From the NCBI GenBank assembly GCA_013816595.1, contig JACDEB010000002.1, positions 1 through 64,000 on the forward strand: DNA of 64,000 nt, given 5' to 3'. Origin of the DNA: Sphingomonas sp. GTDB lineage: Bacteria; Pseudomonadota; Alphaproteobacteria; Sphingomonadales; Sphingomonadaceae. Under the pieces are notes generated by a model. That model did not search any database, was not told the DNA's origin, and saw only the letters and a program-made list of their open reading frames with translations. This document shows, in pieces, positions 25,206 through 35,144 of the stretch. A program made the position numbers and the translations under genes. Within the stretch, counting starts at the first letter, position 1. Each line of letters begins with the position of its first letter.

Positions 25206-27230
25206 TTATGGAAGGTTCTCTGTCAGGAGGTCGTAGGTGGCGACCAGCTCGTCCTTCTGGTTGAAGATTTCGACCGCCCAGCGGACTACGCCAGTGTCTT
25301 CGCTCTTGAGGCTTTTTGAGCGCACGGTGAGCTCGACCCGCATCGCATCGCCCGGATAGAGCGGGGTCAGGAAGCGCAGATCTTCGAGGCCCGTATTGGC
25401 CAGGACCGGGCCCGGATCGGGGTCGACGAACAGGCCCGCGGCGAAGCTCAAAATCAGATAGCCATGGGCGACCCGGCCGTCGAAGATCGGCGACGCCTTG
25501 GCCGCCTCCTCGTCCATGTGGGCATAGAAATTATCGCCGGTGAACTCGGCGAAATGCTCGATGTCGGCGACGGTCACGATGCGGCTTGCGGTCTTGAGCG
25601 TGTCGCCGATGGCAAGCTCGCTCATGCGTTTGCGGAACGGGTGGGCGTCGGTGATGAAATTTTTGGGCCCGCCGGGAATATATTGTTCGCTGATGGCGGC
25701 TATCATCGCCGGGGTCGATTGGATCGCGGTCCGCTGCATGTAATGTTTAACGCCGCGAATGCCGCCCATTTCCTCGCTTCCGCCGGCCCGGCCCGGCCCG
25801 CCATGGACTAGCACCGGCAGCGGCGAGCCATGACCGGTCGATTCCTTGAAATTGTCGCGGTTGATGACCAGCATCCGCCCGTGGAATGCGGCCGCGCCCT
25901 GAATGAAGTCGCGCGCCGCGTCGGCCGAAAAGCTGAATAGCGAGAGGACCAGGCTGCCCATGCCGCGATTGGCCAGCGCCACCGCATCGGCCAGGTCGCG
26001 GTAGGGCATGATCGTGCTGACCGGTCCAAATGCCTCGACGTCGTGGACTGCGCTGCTGTGCCACGGATCGTCGGCGCGGAGCAGGATCGGCTGCATGAAC
26101 GCGCCTCCATCGGGGCCAGCTGAGGCGTCGGGATCGCCGGCAACGATCCGCGCGCCCGAAGCGACCAGTTTCTTGACCTGAGCGCGGACGTCGTCGCGCT
26201 GGGCACAGCTGACTAGCGCCCCCATCCGGCTCGCCTCCTCGCGCGGGTCGCCGACGGTAGTTTTCGCCAGCCTGTCGCGGATCGCCCCCTCGAGCGCGTC
26301 GAGAAACTCGGCCGGGGCCATGGCGCGGCGGATGGCGGTGCATTTCTGCCCCGCCTTGACCGTCATTTCATTGACCACTTCCTTGACGAACAGGTCGAAC
26401 TCGGGCGTGTCCGGACCCGCATCGGGACCAAGCACCGAGGCGTTGAGGCTGTCCTGCTCGGCGACGAACTTGACCGATTCGCGCTGGACTACCGGGTGAC
26501 TCTTGAGCTTGAGCGCGGTGGATGCCGAACCGGTGAAGCTGACCACGTCTTGCCCGCCGAGATGGTCGAACAAATCGCCGACCCCGCCGACGATTAGCTG
26601 GATCGCGCCCGGCGGCAGCAGGCCGGTCTCGACCATCACCCGGAACGCAGCCTCGCACAGATAAGCGGTCGAGCTCGCCGGTTTGACGATCGCCGGCATC
26701 CCCGCGAGCAGCGTCGGGGCGAGTTTCTCGAGCATTCCCCAGACGGGGAAGTTGAAGGCGTTGATGTGGACCGCGGCGCCGTGTAGCGGGGTGTAGATAT
26801 GCTGGCCGATGAAGCTTCCGGTCTTGCTCAACTGCTCGACATCGCCATCGAGCAAGACGTGCGCGTCGGGCAGTTCGCGGCGGCCCTTGGACGAAAAGGA
26901 GAGGAGGGTCATCGCCCCGCCCTCGATGTCGATCCAGCCGTCCTTGCGGGTCGCGCCGGTCAGCGGGTTGAGCGCGTACAGCTCCGCCTTGCGCTCCATG
27001 ATGGCGAGGCCAAGGCCTTTGATCATCCGCGCCCGCTGATGAAAGGTCATCGCCCGCAACGCCGGACCGCCGACGTCGCGGGCGTGGCTCAGCATGGCGC
27101 CGAAATCGAGTCCGGAGGAGCCGGTGCGGGCAATTACGCTGCCGTCGATCGCGCTCGCGATATCGGCGAAATTGCCGTCGCCAGCGATCCAGCGGTCGCG
27201 CTCGTAATTGAGGAGCTGAATGGTTTTCAT
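25206..27230 (-). CDS. paaZ: bifunctional PaaZ: oxepin-CoA hydrolase / semialdehyde dehydrogenase
   Basis: This 674-residue protein starts MKTIQLLNYERDRWIAGDGN, with AAGG before ATG 27230. The N-terminal 520 residues are an aldehyde dehydrogenase with FVAEQDSLN (catalytic Glu) and KAGQKCTAIRRAM (nucleophile Cys). The C-terminal 150 residues are a MaoC-type hydratase with FTGDNFYAHMDEEAA and HGYLILSFAAGLF. PaaZ opens oxepin-CoA and oxidises the resulting aldehyde to 3-oxo-5,6-dehydrosuberyl-CoA in the phenylacetyl-CoA pathway. It is separated from paaG and paaABCE by about 8 kb of accessory metabolism. Confidence 0.93.
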   Translation of the reverse strand: MKTIQLLNYERDRWIAGDGNFADIASAIDGSVIARTGSSGLDFGAMLSHARDVGGPALRAMTFHQRARMIKGLGLAIMERKAELYALNPLTGATRKDGWIDIEGGAMTLLSFSSKGRRELPDAHVLLDGDVEQLSKTGSFIGQHIYTPLHGAAVHINAFNFPVWGMLEKLAPTLLAGMPAIVKPASSTAYLCEAAFRVMVETGLLPPGAIQLIVGGVGDLFDHLGGQDVVSFTGSASTALKLKSHPVVQRESVKFVAEQDSLNASVLGPDAGPDTPEFDLFVKEVVNEMTVKAGQKCTAIRRAMAPAEFLDALEGAIRDRLAKTTVGDPREEASRMGALVSCAQRDDVRAQVKKLVASGARIVAGDPDASAGPDGGAFMQPILLRADDPWHSSAVHDVEAFGPVSTIMPYRDLADAVALANRGMGSLVLSLFSFSADAARDFIQGAAAFHGRMLVINRDNFKESTGHGSPLPVLVHGGPGRAGGSEEMGGIRGVKHYMQRTAIQSTPAMIAAISEQYIPGGPKNFITDAHPFRKRMSELAIGDTLKTASRIVTVADIEHFAEFTGDNFYAHMDEEAAKASPIFDGRVAHGYLILSFAAGLFVDPDPGPVLANTGLEDLRFLTPLYPGDAMRVELTVRSKSLKSEDTGVVRWAVEIFNQKDELVATYDLLTENLP

Positions 27231-27240
27231 CGGGTGGCCT

Positions 27241-28008
27241 TCACCGTCTGGGCTCAAGCATCTTGAAGTCGAAGGCGCGGGCGACCGGATGGCTGGTCGA
27301 CAATCCGCCATCGACGACCAGCGCCTGGCCGTTGACGTAAGATGAATCGTCCGACGCCAGAAACAGCGCGGCCTGTGCGATTTCGATTGGCTCGCCGCCG
27401 CGGCGCAGCGGGTTGAGCTCGCCGATCCGGCTGCCGTGGCCGCGATCGCGAGCGCCCTGGTACATCGGCTTGGTCATGCCCGTCTCGATCAGTCCGGGGC
27501 AGATGGCATTGACCCTGATGCCGCTGCCGCCGAGCTGCTGCGACGCGTTCTGGACGAGGTTGATGACCCCCGCTTTCGACGCCGAATAGGCTGCTCCGCC
27601 GGCACCCGAGCGAAGCCCGGCGACGCTTGCGGTGCAGATGATCGATCCGCCGCCGCGCGCATTCATCGCCGGGGCGGCATATTTGATCGCCAGGAACGGG
27701 CCGATCAGATTGACGCGGAGAATTTCCGCCCAATCGTCTTCAGTCTGCTCGGTGATATTGGCCATTCCGCCGGACACGCCGGCATTGGCGAAAAAGATGT
27801 CGAGGCCTCCGTGATCGGCGACAGTCTGCTCGACCACCGCCTTGACTGCGGCTTCGTTGCCGGCGTCCATCTGCACCTCGGCGCCAGCCCCGATATCGGA
27901 ACCGACGACCGTCGCGCCCTCGCTTCGAAAGAGGTCGGCGGTGGCTTTGCCGATGCCCGACGCGGCCCCGGTGACGATCGCGATCTTGCCCTGGAGACGT
28001 GTTCCCAT
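27241..28008 (-). CDS. short-chain dehydrogenase/reductase
   Basis: This 255-residue SDR has the glycine motif [11 protein letters not shown] in FFANAGVSG, the catalytic Tyr-x3-Lys in YSASKAG (about residues 148-154), and the late motif [15 protein letters not shown]. Start 28008 is preferred because AGGGG lies 5 bases before it; MRGAMGT and 28068 are in-frame alternatives. It is upstream of paaZ on the same strand, with 10 bases between, so it is likely in the same transcript. It is divergent from the acyl-CoA dehydrogenase. It probably oxidises a hydroxyacyl or alcohol intermediate; the substrate is unknown. Confidence 0.88.
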   Translation of the reverse strand: MGTRLQGKIAIVTGAASGIGKATADLFRSEGATVVGSDIGAGAEVQMDAGNEAAVKAVVEQTVADHGGLDIFFANAGVSGGMANITEQTEDDWAEILRVNLIGPFLAIKYAAPAMNARGGGSIICTASVAGLRSGAGGAAYSASKAGVINLVQNASQQLGGSGIRVNAICPGLIETGMTKPMYQGARDRGHGSRIGELNPLRRGGEPIEIAQAALFLASDDSSYVNGQALVVDGGLSTSHPVARAFDFKMLEPRR

Positions 28009-28066
28009 GGCGCCCCTCATAGCCACGGGGCTGTAACTGGCAAAGTCGGCTGTTATAGCCGCGGCC

Positions 28067-29302
28067 ATGGATTTCAGCGCTCAGCCCCAGGAAACCGAAT
28101 GGCGCGACCGCGTCCGTGCCTTCATGGAGGCCCACGTCCGGCCGGCGGCGCCAATTTATGACCAGCAGCAACGCGAAGGCGAGCGCTGGAAGGTGCTTCC
28201 GATCATCGAAGAACTGAAGGCCAAGGCGCGGGCCCAAGGGCTATGGAATCTGTTCATGCCGCCAGCCCCTGCCGCTGCCCATGTCGACGACAGTTTCGAC
28301 TTCGAAGGCCCCGGCCTGAGCAACCTTCAATATGCCTTTTGCGCCGAGGAAATGGGACGCTTCCTGTGGGCTTCGGAGGCGTTCAACTGCTCGGCGCCCG
28401 ACACCGGTAATATGGAAGTCCTCCACCGCTACGGGACTCGCGAACAAAAGGAGCAGTGGCTGAGGCCGCTGATGAACGGCGAGATTCGCTCGGCCTTCCT
28501 GATGACCGAGCCCGACGTCGCTTCGTCGGATGCGACCAACATCCAGTGCGGCATCGCGGCCAAGGGCAATGGCTATGTCATCAACGGCCGCAAATGGTGG
28601 TCGAGCGGAGCCGGTGATCCGCGCTGCAAGATCGCGATCGTCATGGGCAAGACCGATCCCGCCGCCGAGAAACACAAGCAGCAGTCGATGATCCTGATGC
28701 CGCTCAATGCCGACGGGGTGGACGTCGTTCGCCACTTGCCGGTGTTCGGTTATGACGATGCGCCGCACGGCCATATGGAAATCGCGCTCGACGAGGTCGC
28801 GGTGCCGCATTCGAACATGCTGCTCGGCGAAGGCCGCGGGTTCGAAATCGCTCAGGGACGGCTTGGGCCGGGGCGGATCCACCATTGCATGCGGATCATC
28901 GGCGCTGCGGAAGAAGCAATTGAGCTGATGGTCAAAAGGCTGCAGTCGCGGGTCGCGTTCGGCAAGACCCTGGCCGAGCAGTCGGTGTGGGAGGAACGGG
29001 TCGCCGACGCTCGGATCAATATCGAAGTGACCCGACTGTTGTGCCTCAAGGCGGCGGACATGATGGATCGGTCGGGCAACAAGGCGGCGCAGCGGGAAAT
29101 CGCGATGATCAAGGTGGCGGCGCCGCTGATGGCGCTGAAGGTCATCGACGATGCCATCCAGGCCTTTGGCGGGGCCGGGGTGTCGGAGGATACGGGCTTG
29201 GCGCGGGCCTATGCGTCGATCCGGACCTTGCGGCTGGCCGACGGCCCCGATGAGGTCCACCGCCGCGCCATCGCCCGCCTGGAATATAAGAAGCACCAGT
29301 GA
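28067..29302 (+). CDS. acyl-CoA dehydrogenase
   Basis: This 411-residue flavoprotein has [15 protein letters not shown] (FAD-binding and substrate region) and WWSSGAGDP. Its C-terminal helical domain, [34 protein letters not shown], contains the FAD signature. The GTG start of the next gene overlaps its stop codon. It pairs with the adjacent APH-type kinase; together they resemble the LvaC/LvaA or ACAD10/11-type modules, where a 4-hydroxyacyl-CoA is phosphorylated and then dephosphorylated and desaturated. Confidence 0.92.
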   Translation: MDFSAQPQETEWRDRVRAFMEAHVRPAAPIYDQQQREGERWKVLPIIEELKAKARAQGLWNLFMPPAPAAAHVDDSFDFEGPGLSNLQYAFCAEEMGRFLWASEAFNCSAPDTGNMEVLHRYGTREQKEQWLRPLMNGEIRSAFLMTEPDVASSDATNIQCGIAAKGNGYVINGRKWWSSGAGDPRCKIAIVMGKTDPAAEKHKQQSMILMPLNADGVDVVRHLPVFGYDDAPHGHMEIALDEVAVPHSNMLLGEGRGFEIAQGRLGPGRIHHCMRIIGAAEEAIELMVKRLQSRVAFGKTLAEQSVWEERVADARINIEVTRLLCLKAADMMDRSGNKAAQREIAMIKVAAPLMALKVIDDAIQAFGGAGVSEDTGLARAYASIRTLRLADGPDEVHRRAIARLEYKKHQ

Positions 29303-30339
29303 GCGAAGCGGCGATCGATAGTCCGGCGCTCGGCGCCTGGCTCGAAGCGAATGTGGCGGGCTTCACACCGCCGTTCAACCTGACCAAATTCGATTTCGGC
29401 CAGTCCAACCCGACCTATCGCGTCCGAGCGGCGTCGGGCGATTATGTGCTTCGCCGAAAACCGTCGGGATCATTGCTCCCCTCCGCCCACGCCGTCGACC
29501 GCGAATATCGCCTTCTCGGCGGACTTTTCCCGCTCGGTTTTCCGGTGCCAAGACCGTTTGCCTTGTGCGAGGACGCGGGCGTCATCGGCTCCATTTTCTA
29601 CATCATGGAACTGGCCCGCGGGCAGTCCTACGCCAATGGCGCCTTGCCCCAGTTCGATCCCGCGACGCGCGGGCGCATCTACGGGCAATTGGTCGACACA
29701 TTGGCCGATCTCCACACCATCGACCCAGCCGCTGCGGGCCTCGGGGATTTCGGCAAGCCGGGCAATTATTTCGAACGGCAGGTCGCGCGCTGGACCCGCC
29801 AATATCGCGATTCAGAAACCGATTATCTCCCCGAAATGGAACGGCTGATCGCCTTCCTCCCCGAAAGCCTGCCCGAGCAGGCGCGGGTGGCGATCGTCCA
29901 CGGCGATTATCGCATCGACAATGTCCTGTTCGACGGCGACGGGACCTTGGCCGCGGTGCTCGATTGGGAATTGGCGACGCTCGGCGATCCGCTCGCCGAT
30001 TTCTCCTATCTCGCGATGCAATGGGTGATGCCCGCGGACGGTGCGTCGGGCCTTAGCGGACTCGACCTTGAGGCACTTGGAATTCCGACCCTGGAGGAGA
30101 TCGCCGGGCGCTATTCGGCGCGCTCCGGAGTGGATGTCGCGGCCCATCTCGACTGGTATTTCGCCTATAATCTGTTCCGCCTCGCGGCGATCGTCCAGGG
30201 CATCAAGAAGCGCGTTATCGATGGCACCGCATCGAGCACCAAGGCGGCCGAAATGGCCAAGCGCGTGCCGGAATTGTCGGCCGCCGCATGGCGCTGTGCG
30301 CAGGCGGCCGGCGTGATGATGAAATTTGTGGAGGAATGA
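29299..30339 (+). CDS. APH-type phosphotransferase, ACAD10/LvaA-like
   Basis: This 346-residue protein has the phosphotransferase core. [12 protein letters not shown] (catalytic Asp, about residue 203) and [19 protein letters not shown] (Mg-binding Asp) fit the APH family, and the N-terminal [22 protein letters not shown] provides the ATP-binding Lys region. This acyl-CoA kinase subfamily usually sits beside an acyl-CoA dehydrogenase, as here. The GTG at 29299 overlaps the upstream stop codon. The proposed role, phosphorylating 4-hydroxyacyl-CoA, is from neighbours and family. Confidence 0.85.
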   Translation: MSEAAIDSPALGAWLEANVAGFTPPFNLTKFDFGQSNPTYRVRAASGDYVLRRKPSGSLLPSAHAVDREYRLLGGLFPLGFPVPRPFALCEDAGVIGSIFYIMELARGQSYANGALPQFDPATRGRIYGQLVDTLADLHTIDPAAAGLGDFGKPGNYFERQVARWTRQYRDSETDYLPEMERLIAFLPESLPEQARVAIVHGDYRIDNVLFDGDGTLAAVLDWELATLGDPLADFSYLAMQWVMPADGASGLSGLDLEALGIPTLEEIAGRYSARSGVDVAAHLDWYFAYNLFRLAAIVQGIKKRVIDGTASSTKAAEMAKRVPELSAAAWRCAQAAGVMMKFVEE

Positions 30340-30341
30340 TC

Positions 30342-31298
30342 ATGGATCCCGTTCGGCCGATCGCACTTGGCGATATCGAGCAAGCCCGCGAGCGCATCGC
30401 CGGGACGGTCATCAGGACCCCGCTGGTCAAGCTCGACGCCGGCCGGGGCAGCGCCGAAATCTATCTCAAGCTCGAAAATCTCCAGCCGACCAATGCGTAC
30501 AAGATCCGCGGCGCGGCCAATGCCGTCGCCCGATTGTCCGAGGAGGAGCGTTCACGCGGAGTGTGGACGATCAGCGCCGGCAATGCCGGGCAGGGCGTTG
30601 CTTATGCCGCGCGTGCTTTGGGCGTGCCCTGTTCGGTGGTCGCCATCGAAACCGCGCCGCAAACCAAGCTCGACCGGATGCGCGCTTTGGGAGCGACGAT
30701 CGTGCCCGTGTCCTACGAGGAGGCGTGGCGCGCCGCCGAGGCGCATGCCTTCGCAGGCATGGACGGCACCTTCATCCATCCGTTCGACAATCACGATTTC
30801 ATTGCCGGCCATGGCACCATGGGCCTTGAGATCATGGAGGATTTGCCTGCGGTCCGAACAGTGATCGCGGCGATTGGCGGCGGTGGGCTGATCACCGGCC
30901 TCGGAAGCGCGGTCAAGGCGATCGATCCGACGGTGGAGGTGATCGGTGCCGAACCCGAAACCGCGGCGCCTTACGCGCTGTCGTTGGAGCAGGGCGGCCC
31001 GCGCCGCTTCACCGACTGGACGCCGTCGTTCGTCGATGGCGCCGGCGGGCAGAGTGTGACCCAGCGCATGTGGGAGCGGATGCAGCCGGTCGTCGACCGC
31101 ACGATCATCGTCTCGCTCGAGGAGACACGTCAGGCGATGCGCCTGATGGCGGACAAGGCGCGGGCAATTTCCGAAGGAGCGGGCGCCTTGTCGGTTGCCG
31201 CGGCGCTCGGTGGGAAAGCCGGCGACGGCCCGATCGTGTGCGTCGTTTCCGGCGGCAACATTGATCTCGCCAAGTTCAGCGAGCTGATCTCCATTTAA
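30342..31298 (+). CDS. PLP-dependent threonine/serine dehydratase-like enzyme
   Basis: This 318-residue fold-type II PLP enzyme has the Schiff-base Lys in NAYKIRGAANA (about residue 52), the phosphate-binding loop GGGGLITGLGSAVK (about residues 183-196), and VVSGGNIDLAKF at the C-terminus. There is no ACT or regulatory domain, so it corresponds to catabolic threonine dehydratase or serine/threonine racemase types. GGAGG lies 7 bases before ATG 30342; an ATG at 30336 overlapping the upstream stop codon is an alternative. It lies in the same operon as the kinase. Confidence 0.85.
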   Translation: MDPVRPIALGDIEQARERIAGTVIRTPLVKLDAGRGSAEIYLKLENLQPTNAYKIRGAANAVARLSEEERSRGVWTISAGNAGQGVAYAARALGVPCSVVAIETAPQTKLDRMRALGATIVPVSYEEAWRAAEAHAFAGMDGTFIHPFDNHDFIAGHGTMGLEIMEDLPAVRTVIAAIGGGGLITGLGSAVKAIDPTVEVIGAEPETAAPYALSLEQGGPRRFTDWTPSFVDGAGGQSVTQRMWERMQPVVDRTIIVSLEETRQAMRLMADKARAISEGAGALSVAAALGGKAGDGPIVCVVSGGNIDLAKFSELISI

Positions 31299-31304
31299 GC
31301 CCGC

Positions 31305-33029
31305 TCACGTACCGACTGTGTGGTGCCCGCGAAACATCCCGGTCGGATCGTATGTGCGTTTAGCGCGCAGCAATCGCGGATAATTGCCGCCCCAATAGGC
31401 CTCTCGCCAGTCGCGCCCGAAATAATCGGCTTCGGACAGGTAGCAGCCGCCATCGGGCACCAGCTTCACGAATGGCGCGAACGCGCGGGCCACTCCCGCC
31501 GCTTCTTTCCGGCCAAGCGCATTGTCGGGAATGTGGCCGGGGATCCCGGGCCATGCCGGTGGTCCTTCGGCGGCGACGATCAACAGCCCGAACGCATCTA
31601 CCATTTGCGGATTGGTCGCGGTTTCCAGCGAGCGCTTCACCGCCGCCGGATCGCCCCCAGCAAGCCCTTTGTTCATGTGCAGCGCGATAGTCCATTCGCT
31701 CGCGCCCGCAATAATTGCGTCGACCAGCCGGTTACGGCCCTCGCCCTTGAGCAGGCCCTGCGGCAGCCAGCGCGATTTGTAGGCGTGGAGGACCTGGCCC
31801 GCTTCACTGAGGTTGCCGGCCCAGAAGACATTGTCCGGGCTTGCCCGCGGACGATCGTCAGACAATATGATACCCGGCATCTGCTTGAGAATTTCGGGAT
31901 TCCAGAAATCGCGGGCGGGCAGCGTGACGATCATCGGCTCGCCGCCCATCGAATAGGTATCCTTGTGCGCCCTCAGCCAGCCGAAGAACGGCTTCCACGC
32001 GGCCTCGATCTGCGTCTTGTCGAGCCCGTAGGCGGTCAGCGCAACGGACATTTTTCGTCCGGAACCGAACCGTATCTGCTCACCCCAATGCGGATTGAAC
32101 AGGCTGTCCGCGTAAAACGTCATGACCTTCTCGACCAGCGTCCGCCACGCCTGATCGTCGCTCGCGGTGACGTCGAACAACACCGCACCGATGGTCGCGG
32201 GCAAATCGAAGGTGCGCAAGGTCAGCCGGGTGACGATCCCGAACGTTCCGCCGCCACCACCGCGAAACGCGAAGAACAATTCCGGGTCCTGCCACATATT
32301 GGCGATCCGAATTTTGCCGTCGGCGGTGACGATTTCGGCCTCGAGCAAATTGGCGGCGCCGGTCCCGAAGCCCTTGGAGAAACTGCCGAACCCGCCGCCA
32401 AGCACGAAGCCGCCCACCCCAACGGTCAGGCAGCCGCCGCCCTGGACATAGCGGCCATGCTTGACCGCGGTTTCGCGATAAATGCGGCCCCACAGGCAGC
32501 CTGCGCCGATCGACACTGCCTTGTGCGCCTCGCTACCCGCTGGAGCGCCAGCCGGGACGAACGCATCATGCTGCTCGATGCGGTCGATTTTCTTGGTCCA
32601 CAGAAGCAGCGAATTGGCGGCATTGCTGTTGCCGAAATAGCTGTGGCCACCACCCTTGGTGACAAGGCGGACATTGTGGCGGCGGGCAAAGTCGACGGCC
32701 GCGGCGACATCCGTCGCGCTTTCCGCGGCGACGACGTAGCGGCTTGGCGCGCTGGTCCAGCCGTCGGTCCAGCCGAGCGTCTGAGTGAGCGCCGGGTCGT
32801 CGCTGATCCGATAGGGGTTCTTGAGGCTGGCGAAGAGCGCGTCGGCGCCCTTGCCACCCGAATCGCGGCACGCGACGAGCGGCGAGCGCACCGGCTGGAA
32901 CCGCGCGCCGAGTCGCCGTGCAAGCTCGCCCCACGGCGCGCGTCCGGATTTTGCCAGTACCGGACCCGCCAGCGGAGCAGCGCAACTCGCGCCGGCAAGA
33001 AGCATGAATTTGCGGCGGTCGATGCTCAT
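31305..33029 (-). CDS. Tat-exported FAD-dependent oxidase (BBE-like)
   Basis: This 574-residue protein starts MSIDRRKFMLLAGASCAAPLAGPVLAKS. The RRKF motif and following hydrophobic stretch are a Tat signal. The FAD_binding_4 domain shows TKGGGHSYFGN (about residue 124, histidine attachment site candidate) and VGGFVLGGGFGSFSKGFG. The C-terminus ANYPRLLRAKRTYDPTGMF is the berberine-bridge motif. Such enzymes are secreted oxidases of sugars, alkaloids or lignans. It converges on the dehydratase gene and has no obvious tie to phenylacetate. Confidence 0.87.
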   Translation of the reverse strand: MSIDRRKFMLLAGASCAAPLAGPVLAKSGRAPWGELARRLGARFQPVRSPLVACRDSGGKGADALFASLKNPYRISDDPALTQTLGWTDGWTSAPSRYVVAAESATDVAAAVDFARRHNVRLVTKGGGHSYFGNSNAANSLLLWTKKIDRIEQHDAFVPAGAPAGSEAHKAVSIGAGCLWGRIYRETAVKHGRYVQGGGCLTVGVGGFVLGGGFGSFSKGFGTGAANLLEAEIVTADGKIRIANMWQDPELFFAFRGGGGGTFGIVTRLTLRTFDLPATIGAVLFDVTASDDQAWRTLVEKVMTFYADSLFNPHWGEQIRFGSGRKMSVALTAYGLDKTQIEAAWKPFFGWLRAHKDTYSMGGEPMIVTLPARDFWNPEILKQMPGIILSDDRPRASPDNVFWAGNLSEAGQVLHAYKSRWLPQGLLKGEGRNRLVDAIIAGASEWTIALHMNKGLAGGDPAAVKRSLETATNPQMVDAFGLLIVAAEGPPAWPGIPGHIPDNALGRKEAAGVARAFAPFVKLVPDGGCYLSEADYFGRDWREAYWGGNYPRLLRAKRTYDPTGMFRGHHTVGT

Positions 33030-33184
33030 GTTGGCCCTCCGTGCAGCGAATGCGACTGCCTCGACGATCTTGATCGCCGCGTAAAGACACCTCGGCGGGC
33101 TCGCACGGCCGGATTGTCTATTTTCATCGTGGGTTCAGGCGATTGGTCGCTTGGCCCATCCGGCAGGGGAACAAGGAGTCATCC

Positions 33185-33475
33185 ATGAACCAGTCGACTA
33201 AAATCCTCGCAGCATTCGGTGTCGCAGCTCTTGCTGTCGCGGCGCCGGTTTCGGCTCACACGCCGAAGGCCAAACTGACCATGACGCAGGCGCGCGCAAT
33301 CGCGCTCAAGGCTGCTCCGGGCAAGATCCAGGACGCGGAATATGAAAAAGAAGGCGGCGCCTGGCGCTATTCGTTCGACATTCGCCAGGGGAATAAAATC
33401 CACGAAATCGGCGTCAACGCCAACACCGGCAAGATTGTCGAAAACAAATTCGAAGGATTGAAGGACAAGGACTGA
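33185..33475 (+). CDS. secreted PepSY domain protein
   Basis: This 96-residue protein has a signal peptide (KILAAFGVAALAVAAPVSAH), followed by one PepSY domain: LTMTQARAIALKAAPGKIQDAEYEKEGGAWRYSFDIRQGNKIHEIGVNANTGKIVE. It is a periplasmic protein, probably inhibitory or stress-related like other PepSY proteins. AAGGAG is 6 bases before ATG 33185. A strong Rho-independent terminator follows. Confidence 0.87.
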   Translation: MNQSTKILAAFGVAALAVAAPVSAHTPKAKLTMTQARAIALKAAPGKIQDAEYEKEGGAWRYSFDIRQGNKIHEIGVNANTGKIVENKFEGLKDKD

Positions 33476-33484
33476 TCGTCCCAC

Positions 33485-33517
33485 CGCCGCGCCTCGTCAC
33501 CGGGGCGCGGCGTTTTT
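33485..33517 (+). terminator. Rho-independent terminator after the PepSY gene
   Basis: CGCCGCGCC and GGCGCGGCG form a 9-bp stem, immediately followed by five T residues. Confidence 0.85.
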
Positions 33518-34273
33518 CTCGACCGCATCGACTTTGCTGATGGTGAGGTAGGCGACCAGCGCGATGATGATGACGAGGAACACCGCGCTAACCGACATCG
33601 TCGACAGACCAAGTCCGCCGTCCTGTGGCGACTGGGTTAGAAAATCACCGGCCGACGCCCCGAGGGGGCGGGTCAGGACATACGCGCTCCAGAACGCCAG
33701 CACCGAGCCGATTGCTCTGGCATAATAGCCGATCGTGATGAGCAGGATCAGGCCGCCGAAAATGGCCCCAGCAAGGATATAGCCGAGCCCAAGCTGCTCG
33801 CTGACAAGATCGCCAGCGGCCGTACCCAGGGCGAACGTGAACAGGATCGCCAGCCAGTAATAACGCTCCCGGGGGGGTGTGGTAATGTCGTGAATCGACA
33901 AGGTGCGCTCGGCGCGGTGCCAGACGAAGAACGTCGCAGCCAGCGCGATCGCGAACGCGGCCGTCGTGACATACAAGCTGACTCCAAAATTATCGCTGAG
34001 ATTGTCTGTGACGAGTGTTCCGACGATGCTCAGAAAGACGACGCAGATCCAATAAATCCAAGGCACGTACCGATCCTGGCGAAGCTGGAGCGACAGGAAC
34101 CCCGCAAGTACCAGCCCCGCGAGCAGCGAGGTCTTCGTCAATCCAAACCCCAAATTGAAATTGAGGAAGTCGGCCCCTGTTTCGCCCACCGTAGTGGCGA
34201 GAATCTTTATGACCCAGAAGGCCAGGGTGACGATCGGCACCTTGTTGAGCATCTGGTGGCTGGCGTCGGTCAT
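33497..34273 (-). CDS. multi-pass membrane protein, COG4705-like
   Basis: This 258-residue protein has about seven membrane helices and starts MTDASHQMLNKVPIVTLAFW after AAGGA. The repeated motif TVGETGADFLN and TLGTAAGDLVSEQLG-type segments, with acidic residues inside helices, are characteristic of the COG4705 family, which has an internal duplication. The function is unknown; metal transport has been suggested for relatives. Its 3' end overlaps the terminator of the PepSY gene. Confidence 0.72.
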   Translation of the reverse strand: MTDASHQMLNKVPIVTLAFWVIKILATTVGETGADFLNFNLGFGLTKTSLLAGLVLAGFLSLQLRQDRYVPWIYWICVVFLSIVGTLVTDNLSDNFGVSLYVTTAAFAIALAATFFVWHRAERTLSIHDITTPPRERYYWLAILFTFALGTAAGDLVSEQLGLGYILAGAIFGGLILLITIGYYARAIGSVLAFWSAYVLTRPLGASAGDFLTQSPQDGGLGLSTMSVSAVFLVIIIALVAYLTISKVDAVEKNAAPR

Positions 34274-34338
34274 TGCGGTTCCTTCCACATGGAGCGGACC
34301 AAACTCCAACCTTGGCGCCTAGCGTTCGTTCCGCGGTT

Positions 34339-35118
34339 CTAACGGCCTTCGAACTTCGCTGCTCGTTTTTCGAGAAACGCTGCGACGCCCTCGCGATAAT
34401 CGTCGGTAAAGCCCAACCGGCGCATCGCGCCCGCCTGAAGGTCGAGTTCTTCGTCGAGACTGTGCAGCCACGAGGCGCGGATCATCTGTTTGATCGCGGC
34501 CAGGCCGAGCGGCGGCAGGCCCGCCAATTTATTCGCGAGCACATCAACCTCTTCGTCGAGAGCTTCGTCCTCGACGCATTTCCAGATCAGCCCCCAGTCG
34601 GCGGCCTGTTGCGCGCTCAGCGGCTCGCCGGTCAGCGCCAGGCCGAGCGCGCGGGCTTGGCCAACCAGGCGCGGCAGGATCCACGTCCCGCCGCTGTCGG
34701 GGATCAGTCCGAGCGCGGAAAAGCTCTGGATGAATTTCGCGGATTGCGCGGCGACGACGATGTCGCAGGCCAAGGCAATATTGGCGCCAGCGCCGGCCGC
34801 TACCCCATTGACCTTGGCGATCACCGGCTGCGGGATCGAGGTCAATGTTCGAATGAGCGGGTTCCAGCTGTCTTCTACCGTTTCGCCAAGGTCGACCATT
34901 TGGCCTGGAGCGGCGGCGCGGTCGTTGAGGTCCTGGCCGGCGCAGAAGCCGCGCCCGGCGCCGGTCACCACCACCACCCGCGCCTCACCAAGGTTGGCAA
35001 GAGCATCGCGCAACTCGCCGTGCATCGCCTTGGTGAAAGCGTTGAGCCGATCGGGCCGGTTGAGCGTGATCCGCGCAATCGCGCCGTCGCGCTTGAAGTC
35101 GATTGTCTCGTAAGCCAT
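34339..35118 (-). CDS. paaG: 2-(1,2-epoxyphenylacetyl)-CoA isomerase, enoyl-CoA hydratase family
   Basis: This protein of about 259 residues has the crotonase oxyanion regions LNRPDRLNAFTKAMHGELRDAL and GAGRGFCAGQDLNDR (about residues 53-67). KVNGVAAGAGANIALACD and SALGLIPDSGGTWILPRLVG follow, matching PaaG. PaaG converts the ring epoxide to oxepin-CoA. It is divergent from paaI with a 26-base gap, which probably shares a promoter. There is no obvious Shine-Dalgarno before ATG 35118. Confidence 0.9.
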   Translation of the reverse strand: MAYETIDFKRDGAIARITLNRPDRLNAFTKAMHGELRDALANLGEARVVVVTGAGRGFCAGQDLNDRAAAPGQMVDLGETVEDSWNPLIRTLTSIPQPVIAKVNGVAAGAGANIALACDIVVAAQSAKFIQSFSALGLIPDSGGTWILPRLVGQARALGLALTGEPLSAQQAADWGLIWKCVEDEALDEEVDVLANKLAGLPPLGLAAIKQMIRASWLHSLDEELDLQAGAMRRLGFTDDYREGVAAFLEKRAAKFEGR

Positions 35119-35144
35119 TGCGGCGGCGTAGCGAAGGAACCGGT

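Noticed and set aside
31320-33188. A 622-codon plus frame opposite the FAD oxidase gene
   Set aside because: No motif, shadow of a gene with clear Tat signal and FAD motifs.
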